6,278 nucleotides of DNA from Chryseobacterium sp. UBA6632 (GTDB taxonomy: Bacteria; Bacteroidota; Bacteroidia; Flavobacteriales; Weeksellaceae), in NCBI GenBank assembly GCA_002455915.1, contig DKLU01000026.1, forward strand, positions 1-6,278, read 5' to 3'. Shown in pieces: positions 5,348-6,278 of this stretch. Below the pieces are notes generated by a model. That model was not told the origin of the DNA and did no database searches. It worked only from the letters and a program-made list of their open reading frames with translations. The translations under genes were made by a program, and so were the position numbers. How positions within the stretch are numbered: the stretch's first letter is position 1; every line of letters starts with the position of its first letter.

Positions 5348-6278
5348 ATGAAAAAATCTATTTCACTTTCTCTTTTATTATTCTCTTTTCTTGTTTTTGC
5401 TCAAAATAAAGCTATAGTAGCCGAGTGGACGTCTTTTGTTCAATCTTTAAATGTAGAAAATATACAGAACCAAAAATTTAAAGTATCGGCAAAAATCAGA
5501 AAAGAAAATGATAATAATGCCAAATGTGCTATTTGGGCAAGGATAGACAATATAGATGATAACACAGGATTTTTTGAGAATCAATCATATTCGAAGATAA
5601 AAGTAACCTCAGAGTGGAAAACCTTCACTATAGAAGGAACCATAGATTCGAAAGCGAAAACTTTAAACATCGGCGCCTTTGCAGAAGACAATGGAGATTT
5701 TTATTTTGATGATTTTAAACTTGAGGTAAATGATGGCAAGACGAAAAAATGGAAAGAAATCCCATTAAAAAATAGCGGATTTGCAGAAGATTTGACTTTA
5801 GAACAAGACTGGACAGAAGGTATTGGTAGAAATAAGGTTACCCATGTGAAAAATTTTACAATTTCAGCTTCTGAAAATAAGCCCTTCAGTGGAAAAAAAT
5901 CTTTACATATTAAAGGAGAAAACATTATCGGAAATATGTCTCATGGTAAATATGCTGATGTAAATGGTATTAAAATGTACTATGAAACTTATGGAGAAGG
6001 AGAACCTTTATTAATGCTTCATGGAAACGGACAATCAATAAGCGCATTCATTAATCAGGTTGAAGATTTCTCTAAAAAATACAAAGTAATTATTGTGGAT
6101 TGCAGAGAAAGAGGAAAATCTACCTATGATAAAACGAAAGAATTAACTTTTGATATTCAGGTTGAAGATTTAAAGCAGTTTTTGGATCAGCAAAATATCA
6201 AAAAAGTAAAAATTCTGGGATGGAGTGACGGAGGTATCTTAGCTATATTAATGGCAATAAAATACCCGGAATTAGTTG
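5348..6278 (+). CDS. Exported alpha/beta hydrolase with N-terminal jelly-roll-like region (3' truncated)
   Basis: The frame stays open from the ATG at 5348 to the window end: 310 complete codons, C-terminus missing. Residues 1-18 are a signal peptide (MKKSISLSLLLFSFLVFA, cleavage before QNK), so the product is exported. Residues about 20-127 form a beta-rich region ending in EWKTFTIEGTID...LNIGAF...GDFYFDDFKLEV, a pattern typical of the closing strands of galactose-binding-like/CBM jelly rolls. Residues about 138-192 (NSGFAEDL...W...FSGKKSLHIKG) look like another such segment. From about 203 (ADVNGIKMYYETYGEGEPLLMLHGNG) an alpha/beta hydrolase begins: LHGNG (224-228) is the oxyanion-hole turn, VDCRERGKS (250-258) follows the third strand, and GWSDGG (291-296) is the nucleophile elbow with Ser293. 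The catalytic acid and histidine should lie beyond the window. It is probably an esterase or peptidase; the substrate is unknown. It sits 11 nt after the flavoprotein gene, with no promoter of its own visible. Confidence 0.88.
   Translation, partial: MKKSISLSLLLFSFLVFAQNKAIVAEWTSFVQSLNVENIQNQKFKVSAKIRKENDNNAKCAIWARIDNIDDNTGFFENQSYSKIKVTSEWKTFTIEGTIDSKAKTLNIGAFAEDNGDFYFDDFKLEVNDGKTKKWKEIPLKNSGFAEDLTLEQDWTEGIGRNKVTHVKNFTISASENKPFSGKKSLHIKGENIIGNMSHGKYADVNGIKMYYETYGEGEPLLMLHGNGQSISAFINQVEDFSKKYKVIIVDCRERGKSTYDKTKELTFDIQVEDLKQFLDQQNIKKVKILGWSDGGILAILMAIKYPELV

Noticed and set aside
5701..5925. Minus-strand open frame of 74 codons
   Set aside because: It is antisense to the hydrolase gene, whose plus-strand frame is open throughout and carries a signal peptide and catalytic motifs.

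Overview
The window looks like chromosomal DNA from a flavobacterium (Bacteroidota), most likely a Chryseobacterium-type Weeksellaceae. The signs are AT-rich DNA, start codons with no Shine-Dalgarno sequence and A/T-rich leaders, matches to the Bacteroidota -7 promoter element TAnnTTTG, a secreted protein with a C-terminal type IX secretion (T9SS) sorting domain, and a ThiL whose N-terminus (MFEDKEQE...LGEFGL) is typical of that group. The genus is an inference from these features, not from any search.

Layout: (1) 1-76, the last codons of a plus-strand gene and its intrinsic terminator. (2) 75-503, a minus-strand gene for a 142-residue protein of unknown function in very AT-rich DNA. (3) 733-2283, a plus-strand gene for an exported DUF5077 + DUF3472 protein ending in a T9SS sorting domain. 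(4) A bidirectional terminator at 2310-2338, where this gene meets thiL head-on. (5) Minus-strand pair at 3996-2362: an acyl-CoA thioesterase-like hotdog protein, then thiL (thiamine-monophosphate kinase), separated by 81 bp that hold a small array of 7-bp repeats. (6) A 137-bp divergent promoter region (3997-4133) with back-to-back -7 boxes. (7) Plus-strand pair: an HI0933/YhiN-family flavoprotein (4134-5336) and, 11 nt later, an exported alpha/beta hydrolase with an N-terminal jelly-roll-like region (5348 onward), cut off by the window end.

The genes do not form one obvious pathway. ThiL makes thiamine diphosphate and the hotdog protein probably hydrolyses a thioester, so both are housekeeping. 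The DUF3472 protein and the hydrolase are exported proteins, probably acting at the cell surface or in the periplasm. No mobile element, CRISPR array, rRNA or tRNA was seen. I found no convincing new multi-gene system. The most interesting points are the domain make-up of the two exported proteins, the AT-rich orphan gene, the heptad repeat in front of thiL, and the overlapping divergent -7 elements.
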